DNA of 39,053 nt from JAWHQP01 sp032586195 (GTDB taxonomy: Bacteria > Pseudomonadota > Gammaproteobacteria > Enterobacterales > Pasteurellaceae): positions 1 through 39,053 of the forward strand of contig JAWHQP010000015.1 in assembly GCA_032586195.1 (NCBI GenBank), read 5' to 3'. The translations under genes and the position numbers were made by a program. Below are positions 6,991 to 15,701 of this stretch, in pieces (within the stretch, counting starts at the first letter, position 1; each line of letters begins with the position of its first letter). The notes under the pieces were generated by a model that searched no databases, had not been told where the DNA came from, and saw nothing but the letters and a program-made list of their open reading frames with translations.

Positions 6991-8679
6991 TTATGGCTCT
7001 AGCTCGTCTCGGAGCCCGTGAAAGCTCACCGTTACTGTTGCCGCACCGTCTGCGTCAGTGTGATGCACCCAGCTTACTGTGTCACTCTCCAGGCGGGACA
7101 GCGTCAAGTACGAAATCTTGAGAATCTCCGTTTGCTTGATATTGAGCGTGTCGCCGTCAAATGCGAGCCGCTCTGTTGCAGAGTTAATCACTGCGGATGA
7201 CACAATACGGCGATAAAAAATCCGCCCGCCGGTGCACTCAATGCGAACATCTTGGCGTCCTGTTTGTTTTTGCAGTGCGCCGGTGTAGTTGATGTAGGCA
7301 ATATCTAAGGTTTTGCCGACAATATCGCCCACGGGCGTCACATCGGTGCTTGAGGTTGCCACCCAAATCGCACGTTGACGGCCGCGCAAGTGGTAAAACA
7401 GATTGCGGAGCTTGCGTTGTTCTTCCCGCCCGCTTGCCACAAAGCGGTGGGCGGTGATTTGCATGGCTTTGTTAGCCGTATCTAAGTAGTACGGCAAGCC
7501 CGTCTCGTTATCCAACGTCTTAATTAGACGCGCATATTGCGCGGTGATGTCTTCCGACCACTCCGAGGTTGGCTCTAACACCGGGTGGTTGCGATAGGTA
7601 GGCAAATGGCTCACATCATCACTCCACGCATTATGCTCATGCAGTTGCAAACGGATTTGCGCGGTTGACACGTTGTCGCTTAAACGGCGGACTTGCGGCA
7701 TATCCGTAAGCACCGCAGAACGCAACGGATAAACGGCTGTAAAGGACTGATCGTAATTGCCAACAATAGGGCGCTTAACCGTGATTTTGTTTGGCTCTAA
7801 TGCCGTGATTTCAACCATTTCCTTGTTGCTCCCGGTCATCAAAATTGCGCGCCCGCCGACGGCAAAATCATAGCCCACCGTGTTAATCGGTAACTCCACC
7901 GTGCCTTGTTGCACAGGCTGTAACAGTCTTGCACAGTCGGTAAAAATCGGCAGTGACCACACGCGAGAGCCGTAAGCGTAAAGCGCGGATTCAAATTGTT
8001 GGCGCTCCACCTCGCTAAAACTCACTTTAAACTCAAAGGTACGGCGCGGACTCAAGCGGCGTGCAATGCGTTGTTCAGCGGCGGTCACGGATTGATGCAC
8101 GCGCGTGAGCCACTCGAGATTTTCGGTGACATCCTCACTCCAATCAGGCGCAAACGACCAGTCGGTAGAACGCGAGCCGGTAATGCGTAAGGTGACGGGA
8201 TTTTTGCCTAAAAAGTTAAACGTCACGACGCAATCAATCACTGGCGCGCCTTGCATGCCGACTTTAACCGTCCATTTTTTAAGGGCAAGCGCGTCAAACG
8301 TGCCGGATGTAGGGCCGACAAGCTCTATACCCTCGCCGCTGATGACGGAAACAGATAAAAGTTTTACCGCACTTTTGTTGGCATTCCAGACTTGGATTTT
8401 AAAAGTCTGGTCAGTTGAGATTGAGCCTAGATTGACGGTGTGTGGGATGACAATAATGCGTTTGTAAAGATCAGAGTAATAGTTAGGGATAACATACGCC
8501 TGTGCACCCAACGTCTGATTTTTGATATTGCGCGCGTGAATCTGCCCGCCAATAACCAACCGCTGATTGACGAGCCTTGAATTCGCCCCGCGGTACGCAG
8601 TCAACCCGTCAAGATATCCCGTATCTTTAATGCGTGCACCTGCACCGCGGGTAATTAAATAGCCGTTAATCTTTGCCAT
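6991..8679 (-). CDS. distal tail / baseplate protein of transposable siphophage
   Basis: 562 residues, soluble and beta-rich. An Ig-like N-terminal part (about residues 70-170, with VNLGSISTDQTFKIQVWNANKSAV) is followed by two copies of a Trp-rich motif: DWSEDVTENLEWL near residue 180 and EWSEDITAQYARL near residue 374. Each introduces a similar stretch about 100-190 residues long, which suggests internal duplication. Gene order (after the two 320-330-residue proteins, before the DUF2163 protein) matches the distal tail protein of D3112/B3-type phages. No enzymatic motif was seen. The product name is from synteny. Confidence 0.75.
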   Translation of the reverse strand: MAKINGYLITRGAGARIKDTGYLDGLTAYRGANSRLVNQRLVIGGQIHARNIKNQTLGAQAYVIPNYYSDLYKRIIVIPHTVNLGSISTDQTFKIQVWNANKSAVKLLSVSVISGEGIELVGPTSGTFDALALKKWTVKVGMQGAPVIDCVVTFNFLGKNPVTLRITGSRSTDWSFAPDWSEDVTENLEWLTRVHQSVTAAEQRIARRLSPRRTFEFKVSFSEVERQQFESALYAYGSRVWSLPIFTDCARLLQPVQQGTVELPINTVGYDFAVGGRAILMTGSNKEMVEITALEPNKITVKRPIVGNYDQSFTAVYPLRSAVLTDMPQVRRLSDNVSTAQIRLQLHEHNAWSDDVSHLPTYRNHPVLEPTSEWSEDITAQYARLIKTLDNETGLPYYLDTANKAMQITAHRFVASGREEQRKLRNLFYHLRGRQRAIWVATSSTDVTPVGDIVGKTLDIAYINYTGALQKQTGRQDVRIECTGGRIFYRRIVSSAVINSATERLAFDGDTLNIKQTEILKISYLTLSRLESDTVSWVHHTDADGAATVTVSFHGLRDELEP

Positions 8680-8682
8680 AGG

Positions 8683-9639
8683 TTACTCTACGATGCGATA
8701 TGCCACGCCGTATTCGCCGGAGTTGTCATTATCAGTCGGCGCACGGCTTGGATTACCCGCTTGATATTGCGCGCCTGGTACAAATAACCATGTATCCCCG
8801 TTAATTTGGAGCTTTTGACGTGGGATAATGCCAACCAATCGACATTCAAAACGGTCGGGGATGGTACCAAGACGGCGGAATAAATTATCAATACAATGCG
8901 CAATCGGGGCATTAGCAACGGGGAGTGCCAACTGCCCGAATTTGCTTTGGCTCTGCGTGAGCAGCATACTATCAGGATGGTGTTTATAATTAAATATTGA
9001 GCCGTTAGTCAGCATATAACACCCAGCTTCATTTTTATCAAGTGAGTCATATTGATAACGCCCGTCCGCTTGAAAATACCAAGGTGTACGAGTATCCCCG
9101 GCGAGATTGTCCGCACGTACAACAGGTCCATATGCATTATTACCGTCCGCCATGCCAAGTGTTGTATAACTTGAGCTAAGGTTTTCGCGGTTATAACCGG
9201 ATTCGTTAAAAGTCGTTCCAAAAGCATATTGCCCGCCGGTATATTGGCCCTCTTTGTTAAGCGTCCCAAAGCCAAAATGGCGGAATCTCTCGGCTTGGTA
9301 TTGCACGCAAACATGCAAATATTGAGTAGTCCCAAAAAAATCATAGCTAACAAATTTACCGGCATCTAAATGTGATACTCGCGTTTTAACCTTGGAATAT
9401 GTGTTATTACATGAGGCTCCAGGCTGGTTGAAACAATCGCGATTTTTATCAACACCGGTGCTGGCAATTACAAACAACATATTGTCTTTAAACTCAAGTG
9501 CCCAATAGCCATCTGTATTGCTTAAATAAAGCACATTTGTGCTATTTTTTTGAATAGTCCAGTTAAGCTTAACAGCAAACTCGGAGAGCTTACTTAGTAA
9601 ATCTGCGACGTTAGTCGCGGTGCCTGTTTGATACGCCAT
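8683..9639 (-). CDS. tail-tip-associated protein, paralogue B
   Basis: 318 residues from ATG at 9639, chosen because GGAG lies 6 bases upstream; an in-frame TTG at 9651 adds only 4 residues. The N-terminus MAYQTGTATNVADLLSKL matches the start of the next gene (MAYKTGTAQNERDLLDIL), and both have the strand-rich segment preceding a DFFG/NFFG motif. The middle (FRHFGFGTLNKEGQYTGGQY) and C-terminus (GDTWLFVPG) look like a compact beta structure. The genes are adjacent with only a one-base gap. They lie between tape measure and distal tail gene, so both are probably structural parts of the tail tip. Divergence outside the N-terminal 20 residues suggests specialised surfaces. Confidence 0.75.
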   Translation of the reverse strand: MAYQTGTATNVADLLSKLSEFAVKLNWTIQKNSTNVLYLSNTDGYWALEFKDNMLFVIASTGVDKNRDCFNQPGASCNNTYSKVKTRVSHLDAGKFVSYDFFGTTQYLHVCVQYQAERFRHFGFGTLNKEGQYTGGQYAFGTTFNESGYNRENLSSSYTTLGMADGNNAYGPVVRADNLAGDTRTPWYFQADGRYQYDSLDKNEAGCYMLTNGSIFNYKHHPDSMLLTQSQSKFGQLALPVANAPIAHCIDNLFRRLGTIPDRFECRLVGIIPRQKLQINGDTWLFVPGAQYQAGNPSRAPTDNDNSGEYGVAYRIVE

Positions 9640-9640
9640 A

Positions 9641-10639
9641 TTACGCTCCAAGCTCTAATACAAAATAATCGGTTGTTGTGGTACGAAATCCGCCGTTACA
9701 CACCACGCCTTTGTTGCCATTTGGCAATGTCACCTCGTCTCCCGTTGCGCGTTGTACGCCAGGAATCCAGTAAATACCATCATACGCACCCCATCGGTTT
9801 TCGCCTTGCGATGAGTCTTTAAAGCTAATAAACTCAACCGGGATGAGCGGATAACTTCCGCCTGGTGAAGCGCTTAACGTTTTCATGACGTACCAATTTT
9901 TAGTATTATGTTTTTGCGAAATCGCGCACGGATAAAGCAATTGCTCTCTTGAATCGCTGGAATATGTTTGATAATCGCTCCCACTAAAATCTCGCCAGCT
10001 TTGGTCTGGGGCGAACAACCAACAATTGCCGCTCAACGGGTCAACAATAGAGGAGTTATAATTCTCGGTATTTGAGTAACGCAAAAATATTGAAGAATTA
10101 CCATGTGATTTAGACGTCTTAATCGGCGCACTCCCCGCAATACAAAGCGGGTACGGGTATTCTGTCGGCGGTACGGTCGGCAGGATAAAGCCACAATAAG
10201 CACTGGAGCATACGTTAGAGATACGCGTCACCACCTTAAAGCAACGGCCATCGGCGACCATGTAATAGTCAATCGGTCGTGCATCGGCAAATAACACCAC
10301 TCCCGGCGAGATATTGATAATCCCTGCTTGTACGTTATCGCCGCTAACTAATGCGCTATTAAAAAACGTACCACCAAAAAAGTTAAGGTTGTAAATATCG
10401 GAAGCGATATTGTTGACGGTTTCGCACATCACATAAATATCTTGCTCAACTCCGGTTCCGGTGGATTTCCACACGATTTTGCGTTTTTCCACTTCCGTTG
10501 CTGTTTTTGCAACGGTTTTGTCAAGTAGCACCGTCCACGCCTGCCCATTGGCAACCAACGTCGGGTCGGTGGTTAAAAACTTATTTAGGATGTCAAGCAA
10601 ATCGCGCTCGTTTTGCGCGGTTCCGGTTTTGTATGCCAT
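9641..10639 (-). CDS. tail-tip-associated protein, paralogue A
   Basis: 332 residues, started by ATG with GAGGTTACATC upstream. It shares the N-terminal motif and length with its downstream paralogue, and an analogous YNLNFFGG segment near residue 100. It contains a DGIYWIPG block near residue 293 comparable with GDTWLFVPG of the paralogue, then a specific C-terminal tail (TDYFVLELGA). It follows the tape measure gene by 11 bases. A role as a structural or adhesion module of the tail tip is inferred from position. Confidence 0.75.
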   Translation of the reverse strand: MAYKTGTAQNERDLLDILNKFLTTDPTLVANGQAWTVLLDKTVAKTATEVEKRKIVWKSTGTGVEQDIYVMCETVNNIASDIYNLNFFGGTFFNSALVSGDNVQAGIINISPGVVLFADARPIDYYMVADGRCFKVVTRISNVCSSAYCGFILPTVPPTEYPYPLCIAGSAPIKTSKSHGNSSIFLRYSNTENYNSSIVDPLSGNCWLFAPDQSWRDFSGSDYQTYSSDSREQLLYPCAISQKHNTKNWYVMKTLSASPGGSYPLIPVEFISFKDSSQGENRWGAYDGIYWIPGVQRATGDEVTLPNGNKGVVCNGGFRTTTTDYFVLELGA

Positions 10640-10650
10640 GATGTAACCTC

Positions 10651-13600
10651 TTAATTTAAAGCATCTTTTACAGTTTGTTTGTTAGCGCGCAGCATAGTGA
10701 TGACTGCTTTGGTGCCCTCGTTAGTCTTGAGCCCCGCGGTAAATAACTCTGCACTATCGACCGCAAGCGTTTGTTGTATATTGACCGGTGATGCTACAAC
10801 CTGCGCGCCTGTGCGACCGTCACGCAAAGAATCACTTAACCCGGGCTCGTTGTAGCTTGGCACAGGTGGGACAGATACAGGCCCGCCGGAAGCGCGTTTG
10901 AGTAGCCGCTTGTTGTTGATTGCGTCCATAAACGCGTGCCCATAGTGCGATACGGCAGACGCTTGAATTACCCATTCGCCGTCCGACAAACGGGCGGGGA
11001 TGGAATCCGATGTGCTTGTACCTGGCCCACGAATCGGACCGCCGGTGGCATAACCACCCGCACCGGAAAACGCGCTAGCGATAGCACTCCACCAGCTCCC
11101 GGCAGAACTTGTGACTTGCGTGACAAGTTGTTGTGCCGCAATCCGAATCATTGCATCTAAAATTGTATTAGTGAGATTTAACACCGCTTCACGCAGTGTC
11201 ATTGTGCCTTTTGCCAAGCCCACAATGGACGATTGTAGCCCCTCGGTTAAACCCTCTTTAAAGGTCTTTTCGAGGTCGTTCCCCGCGTTTTGGAGCTCGG
11301 CAATCTTGATTCTCATGCCCTCTAGAGAGTTTTTGGCCGCTTCACCTTGAGCGCCCGGCATTTGGGCGAGTTTTTCCAGGACGGGGATTTGCTTTTCTAG
11401 TTCGGCGACGGTTTCGCCATATAATGCTTTTAGTTGCTGTTGGCCCTCAAGGTGGCTAATTAAGCCTACCTGCACCTGCGCTTGGATACGTTGCTCTTGT
11501 GTGCTTTGGTTTTGATACAAGCGATTAATCTCGTTTTGCACGCCGTCAACTTGGGCTTTTGCTTGCTCCAACGGCAAGATTTTTTTAATCAGATTAATCC
11601 CGTCAACATTGGAGTGCTTGGTAAACTCCGCTAATAACTTGTTATAACGCCCCTCAATGTCGGTTAAGTTAGCCTTAACCTCTTGCCCGGTGAGACGCAA
11701 ATACTGCACGTTAAGCGCAAGATTTTTGTCCGTCGCATCGTATTTTGTTTTTGATGACCGGGCGGATTTCTTGGTTTTTTCGCCTGCTTCAATTTTTGCG
11801 GCGTATTGTGCGGCGAGTTTGCGTTGCTCGTCGTTTAAACCCTCTTTTTCTGCGTCATACATAATCTTCTGCGCGGTCCCCATGCCGGCAGTCGCGGCGC
11901 GGTCTTTTAAACGGTCAAGCCAGGATTCATTTTTTTTGTTTTGCTTTGCCTGCTCAATTTGTTTGTTAAGGTCAATCATCATGTTAATGCGGGCAATAAA
12001 CGGATCCATTTCGCTTGCCGCATTACCGGCTTGTTTGCTTAACGCAATAAAGGCTTGCTTCATGTTTTCGAGTTGTTCGGTCGCCGTCATGGTTGCTTGT
12101 GTCAACTCATTACGCAGTTTTTTCTCAGCTTGCGTCAATTCGCCGCTCATGGATTGCATTTGTTCTTCGGCGGATTTGATGGCTTTTTTGAGCTCTTCTT
12201 GGGTTTCTGCCGCCTCCAAGCCGCCGAGGTCTTTTAACCGTTCAGCAAATTCGCCGCCGGCTTCCATCGCGGCGTTAAATGCGGCGGTGAGTTGCTCCTG
12301 ATTGATGTCTGCCAACTCTCCCGTTGTCTCGCTCAAGTCATTAACCGTAGCTTGTAGCGTCTTAATTTGCGCATTAACTTGATTTATCTCATCTGCATTA
12401 ATTAACCCGCCCATCACGCTAAAGCGGTTTTTGTTGAGCAATTCATCGCGGCGCTTAATCAACTCATCAAGCTGTGCTTTGGCTTCTTCGATTGCTTTAT
12501 TGTTGGTTTCGACTTGGCTCACGCGCTCGCTAAATCCGCCAATTTCGCCCAGCTCCTTGCGGGCTTGGATTAATGATTGCGTTTTTTCGATGTTTGACTG
12601 GATGCTGTTGGCTGTTTGTTGGTATTGCGCATCAAGCTCCGCCTCTTTGCCTTTGATGTATTCATACGCCGCGTATAGGCCAAAAATAGCGGTAATAGCC
12701 AACCCAATAGGGCCGCCTGCAAGCGCGAGCAAACTTTGTCCCAGTCCGCTAAACGTAGCGGCGCGCATGGCCACTGCGAGATTGCGATTAGCCAGTGTCA
12801 AGCGTTCTGTGGCAAGTGTTGCCCTGTCCGTTGACGCCGCCATAGCGACCGACGCTTGTGCGGCTTTAACCTCGATTGCGGCGCGGGCAACTAATGCATT
12901 GTTAGATGCCGCTGTCACTGCGGCATTGCGTGCCATGGCCGCCGCACTTTGCACCATACCGGCGACAAAGCGGGAGGCGGCCACCGCGGCAACTACAAGT
13001 GCAACATTGCCAAACAAATCTAGATTATTAGCAAGCCCACTAATTGCGGCCGCTACTGTTGCAGTTAAAGATATAGCGTTGTCGGTTTTGTTAAGGTATT
13101 CCGTCCAGGCATTACCAAAATGTGCGCCGGCACGACCGATAGTCAGCGGCATGGATTCATATTGTTTTTCGATTTCAGCGGCGGCTTCTTTTGTCGCGCT
13201 CAAGATAATCTGTGGTGTGAGCTCGCCATCTTCGGCCATTTTGCGTAATTCGGCACGTGTTTTGCCGAGGGATTTTTGTAGTACCTCCAAAAAGATAGGC
13301 ATTTGCTCGGCCACAGAGTTAAATTCCTCGCCGCGCAAGGTGCCGGAGGCTAAACCTTGGGATAACTGGATAATGGCGGACTTAGCCTCCTCGGGTAATG
13401 CCCCGGAGACGACCACCATTTGTTGTAATGTGCGGGTAAATTGGAGGAGTTCCGCGTTGTTGGCTTTATCGCCCAAAGCACGGTAAACGCGGGTGTAAAG
13501 CTCTGCAGTGGATTTAAACGCATTGCCCGTCTCGTTAGAGATGTCCATTAACTCTCTAAATGTGCCTTTTGCCTCGTTGTTTGTGCGGGAGACAAGTTTA

Positions 13601-13947
13601 ATGCGCGCCTGATAGCTATTCATGGCATCGGCATCAAGTAAGATACTTTTAGCACCAAGTGACACACCGGCAATGGCGGTAAATCCTAATAATTGGGATT
13701 TAAACCCGTTTAATTGTTGACTGACACTGTTTAACTCGGTTTTGGTTTGTTTTAGTTTGTTGTTAAGTTGCCCGGTGACGGTATCTAGCACGCTTAAACC
13801 TTGCGCACCCGCTTTACCTTGCGCGCTCAAGCGATCACTTGCCGTACCAACGCCGGTAATCTCGGTTTTAAACTGCTTAAAATTGCGCACCGCCGCGTCC
13901 ACATCGGCTTTAATGCGCATTGCAAGCGTCAAGGTATCTGCTGCCAT
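10651..13947 (-). CDS. tail tape measure protein
   Basis: 1098 residues, the longest gene in the late row, placed directly after the tail chaperone pair as in all long-tailed phages. Residues about 80-270 fit the tape-measure N-terminal domain (SYQARIKLVSRTNNEAKGTFRE... LASGTLRGEEFNSVAEQMP). Hydrophobic segments occur near 295-335 and 400-425, then long coiled coils (about 425-740). A lambda-like C-terminal region follows (GLAKGTMTLREAVLNLTN, GGYATGGPIRGPGT). It sets tail length and is ejected to help DNA entry. Its length predicts a tail of roughly 150-165 nm at 1.5 angstrom per residue; that is an estimate from the general rule. Confidence 0.93.
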   Translation of the reverse strand: MAADTLTLAMRIKADVDAAVRNFKQFKTEITGVGTASDRLSAQGKAGAQGLSVLDTVTGQLNNKLKQTKTELNSVSQQLNGFKSQLLGFTAIAGVSLGAKSILLDADAMNSYQARIKLVSRTNNEAKGTFRELMDISNETGNAFKSTAELYTRVYRALGDKANNAELLQFTRTLQQMVVVSGALPEEAKSAIIQLSQGLASGTLRGEEFNSVAEQMPIFLEVLQKSLGKTRAELRKMAEDGELTPQIILSATKEAAAEIEKQYESMPLTIGRAGAHFGNAWTEYLNKTDNAISLTATVAAAISGLANNLDLFGNVALVVAAVAASRFVAGMVQSAAAMARNAAVTAASNNALVARAAIEVKAAQASVAMAASTDRATLATERLTLANRNLAVAMRAATFSGLGQSLLALAGGPIGLAITAIFGLYAAYEYIKGKEAELDAQYQQTANSIQSNIEKTQSLIQARKELGEIGGFSERVSQVETNNKAIEEAKAQLDELIKRRDELLNKNRFSVMGGLINADEINQVNAQIKTLQATVNDLSETTGELADINQEQLTAAFNAAMEAGGEFAERLKDLGGLEAAETQEELKKAIKSAEEQMQSMSGELTQAEKKLRNELTQATMTATEQLENMKQAFIALSKQAGNAASEMDPFIARINMMIDLNKQIEQAKQNKKNESWLDRLKDRAATAGMGTAQKIMYDAEKEGLNDEQRKLAAQYAAKIEAGEKTKKSARSSKTKYDATDKNLALNVQYLRLTGQEVKANLTDIEGRYNKLLAEFTKHSNVDGINLIKKILPLEQAKAQVDGVQNEINRLYQNQSTQEQRIQAQVQVGLISHLEGQQQLKALYGETVAELEKQIPVLEKLAQMPGAQGEAAKNSLEGMRIKIAELQNAGNDLEKTFKEGLTEGLQSSIVGLAKGTMTLREAVLNLTNTILDAMIRIAAQQLVTQVTSSAGSWWSAIASAFSGAGGYATGGPIRGPGTSTSDSIPARLSDGEWVIQASAVSHYGHAFMDAINNKRLLKRASGGPVSVPPVPSYNEPGLSDSLRDGRTGAQVVASPVNIQQTLAVDSAELFTAGLKTNEGTKAVITMLRANKQTVKDALN

Positions 13948-13958
13948 AAAATCACCTT

Positions 13959-13984
13959 AAAAATTGACCGCACTTTATGCGGTC
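13959..13984 (-). terminator. uptake-sequence hairpin/terminator between chaperone and tape measure genes
   Basis: Minus strand: GACCGCA, loop TAAAG, TGCGGTC (7 perfect pairs), then AATTTTT. One arm is the uptake sequence AAGTGCGGT (13967-13975). The stop codon of the frameshift extension lies in the loop, and the tape measure ribosome site (AAGGTG) begins just after. It is likely a partial terminator that lowers tape measure message. Confidence 0.6.
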
Positions 13985-14588
13985 AGCTCGTTAATATAAT
14001 TGGTTAAATCTTTGCCACCGCTAAATCCTACGGCGCAATCTATCGCTCGCGCGGCGCGCTCACGGCGGGCTCGGAGCATGGATTTTTCGTAAAACAGGAT
14101 GAGTTGCCGGGCGGTGTATTGCCCCAGCTCATTAAATTGGTGACCATTAGCCACCAAGTGCTCTATGACTTCTCCCCAATCAGGCGGCGCGCATTGGTCT
14201 GTGCTATTTGCTCGACTAGCGGTTGCACCGCTTTGCGGGTAAAAAAATTACTGTTGACCGCCCACCACAACAACATCAAATCTTCGCCTTCCTGGGCGTT
14301 TAAATTAGCGACAAATGCCACAGGCTTGTTAATGGATACGGCAACCAGCTCAATAATGGCTTCATAATTGTCGGCAAGGGCCTGCATGATTTCATCCCAG
14401 CGCGCATTTTCGGGCTTATCAACACTGGCTAACTGATTGCGCAAAGTTGCGATAAACGCTGCCAATTTGGCGTTATGCTGCATTTGCTGGATGAGTGTGT
14501 ATTCCTTTACGGTGACGGTTTCACCGCCCACGGTGATGTCGCGATTTGGGTAGAGGATGTCAAGTTCGGAGGTGGCTTGGTTTTGCAT
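13975..14588 (-). CDS. tail assembly chaperone, -1 frameshift (GT-type) product
   Basis: If ribosomes slip back one base on the T7 run at 14241-14247, residues 1-116 of the short chaperone continue into an 88-codon extension ending at 13975, giving 204 residues. The extension frame is open across the whole interval (FYPQSGATASR... then PPDWGEVIEHLVANGHQFN... to INELTA) and has no ATG of its own. The only separate start would be a TTG at 14157 without a clear ribosome site, leaving a 60-residue fragment. The PDWGEVIEHL region lies upstream of that TTG, which argues for a fusion. Lambda G/GT is the model: the long form binds the tail tube protein and tape measure during assembly. Confidence 0.8.
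14163..14588 (-). CDS. tail assembly chaperone, short (G-type) product
   Basis: 141 residues from ATG at 14588, chosen for GGAAGGATAATAAAA upstream. A longer frame from 14645 would start within the preceding terminator and is rejected. The sequence starts MQNQATSELDILYPN and is mainly helical (EYTLIQQMQHNAKLAAFIATLRNQL; ARWDEIMQALADNYEAIIELVA). It lies between the tail tube and tape measure genes. The strong terminator upstream (14610-14657) should lower its transcription relative to the tail tube protein, which matches the low need for a chaperone. Confidence 0.85.
   Translation of the reverse strand: MQNQATSELDILYPNRDITVGGETVTVKEYTLIQQMQHNAKLAAFIATLRNQLASVDKPENARWDEIMQALADNYEAIIELVAVSINKPVAFVANLNAQEGEDLMLLWWAVNSNFFTRKAVQPLVEQIAQTNARRLIGEKS
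14241..14247 (-). promoter_or_regulatory. slippery heptamer for -1 ribosomal frameshift
   Basis: On the minus strand the zero-frame codons are AAT TTT TTT ACC, so the heptamer is T TTT TTT, a canonical X XXY YYZ slip site in the correct register. The zero frame ends 26 codons later while the -1 frame stays open for 88 codons. Confidence 0.8.
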
Positions 14589-14609
14589 TTTTATTATCCT
14601 TCCAATTTT

Positions 14610-14657
14610 AAAAAAATCCCGCTCAATCAAAAGTTGCTCCCGCAATGATTGAGCGGG
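14610..14657 (-). terminator. strong intrinsic terminator after the tail tube gene
   Basis: Minus strand: CCCGCTCAATCA, 16-base loop, TGATTGAGCGGG (12 perfect pairs), then ATTTTTTT. It is placed directly behind the tail tube stop. It should reduce read-through into chaperone, tape measure and tip genes, whose products are needed in few copies. Confidence 0.9.
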
Positions 14658-14673
14658 GGAGCTCGCAGAATGG

Positions 14674-15420
14674 CTACTGCTTAATAGTGGCTACACGGCC
14701 AAAACGCCCAAGGACTGCATCGCCTACTTTGGAGGTATCGGCCAACACTTTTGCTTTTGCGTTCAGCGCGGCCAAAGAGTTGTCGTTGTTAATCAACGCA
14801 AGCGCATCGGTTGGGTTAAAGTTGGTTTTGTACAACTCCAACATCACCCATTCGTTTTGCTCGGCAAGGTTGACGCCTTCATAGCGCAAAAATAAGTCTT
14901 TCGGGTTGCTTGTTAGCATGGCCACGTTTTGCGACTCACCGTAGCTGTATTTGACGGTTTCGGTGTTGCCGGATTTATCTTTCAAAAATTCAAGCGCGCC
15001 AAATACCTTATCAACTACATAATCGGTGTTTTCGGTCATGTTGGTAATTTCCACATTGCTGACATTAACGTGTTTTAACGCAATGCGTTCACCGGCTTTA
15101 ATTTCCGTTGGCAACGTTTCACCGGTAACAGTACCGGCGGCGATTTTGGTGTGATCCCCGAGTAACAACAAAGCCAAATTCTCTGGACTAAACTCATGAA
15201 ATTTAAGACTTATCTCGCCCGATTTACCGGTGTTAATTTTGCGGACTTCTTGGCGTTGCCCGGAATACGATTCTTTGTGGGTAAATTCTTCGGTGCTTAA
15301 AGATAGGTTGGCTTCGGACACATCACCAACCCAACGTAAATTTTTTGGTTCACCGTTTGGCAAACGTTCGGCAAGGTACACACGGCCTTGACCGTAGCTA
15401 TAAGTTTCATTGCGCGCCAT
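14674..15420 (-). CDS. major tail tube protein
   Basis: 248 residues, beta-rich, beginning MARNETYSYGQGRVYLAERLPNG, the usual start of major tail proteins in D3112/B3-type phages. The central part (SGEISLKFHEFSPENLALLLLGD) and the C-terminal part (KDLFLRYEGVNLAEQNEWVMLELYKTNF) match the tube fold pattern. It is followed immediately by a strong terminator and then by the chaperone pair, the standard order tube - chaperone - tape measure. It polymerises into the non-contractile tail tube; no sheath gene is present. Confidence 0.85.
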   Translation of the reverse strand: MARNETYSYGQGRVYLAERLPNGEPKNLRWVGDVSEANLSLSTEEFTHKESYSGQRQEVRKINTGKSGEISLKFHEFSPENLALLLLGDHTKIAAGTVTGETLPTEIKAGERIALKHVNVSNVEITNMTENTDYVVDKVFGALEFLKDKSGNTETVKYSYGESQNVAMLTSNPKDLFLRYEGVNLAEQNEWVMLELYKTNFNPTDALALINNDNSLAALNAKAKVLADTSKVGDAVLGRFGRVATIKQ

Positions 15421-15701
15421 TATTGTTCTCCTTGATTTTGATTTACGGTTTCACCGTCGGCAGACGGCGGATTTTCGGCGTTGTCGCCTAGCTGTTGTTC
15501 GGATTGAGCGGATTGTTCTGAGGCCATTTGCTCAGTCGGTTTATCGGATTCATCCGATTTTTTCACCGCACTTTTTCCGTTCACACCGATTTGATGACGG
15601 ATGAGATACGCCGCGTCAGCGTCTGTTACCTCAATCACATCACCTGCGGCATAGCTAATACCGGCGTGGATATGCGGTTGGTTTAATTTAATTTGCTTCA
15701 T
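15420..15701 (-). CDS. small head-tail region protein, DUF7210-like
   Basis: 93 residues from ATG at 15701, which overlaps the stop of the upstream gene in an ATGA junction; upstream in-frame codons are part of that gene. The N-terminal half (HAGISYAAGDVIEVTDADAAYLIRHQIG) is a compact domain found in many phages next to tail completion genes. The C-terminal half is low-complexity, acidic and glutamine-rich (SEQSAQSEQQLGDN) and probably disordered. Its end abuts the start of the tail tube gene. The exact role is unknown. Confidence 0.7.
   Translation of the reverse strand: MKQIKLNQPHIHAGISYAAGDVIEVTDADAAYLIRHQIGVNGKSAVKKSDESDKPTEQMASEQSAQSEQQLGDNAENPPSADGETVNQNQGEQ

Noticed and set aside
11657..12301. 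214-residue plus-strand ORF
   Set aside because: Antisense shadow of the tape measure coiled-coil region; cysteine/serine-rich and without support.
12431..13486. 351-residue plus-strand ORF
   Set aside because: Entirely antisense to the tape measure gene, with serine/alanine-rich composition typical of a shadow frame and no ribosome site.
14589..14645. Longer start for the tail chaperone at 14645
   Set aside because: It begins inside the terminator stem-loop and has no ribosome site; ATG 14588 has a good one.
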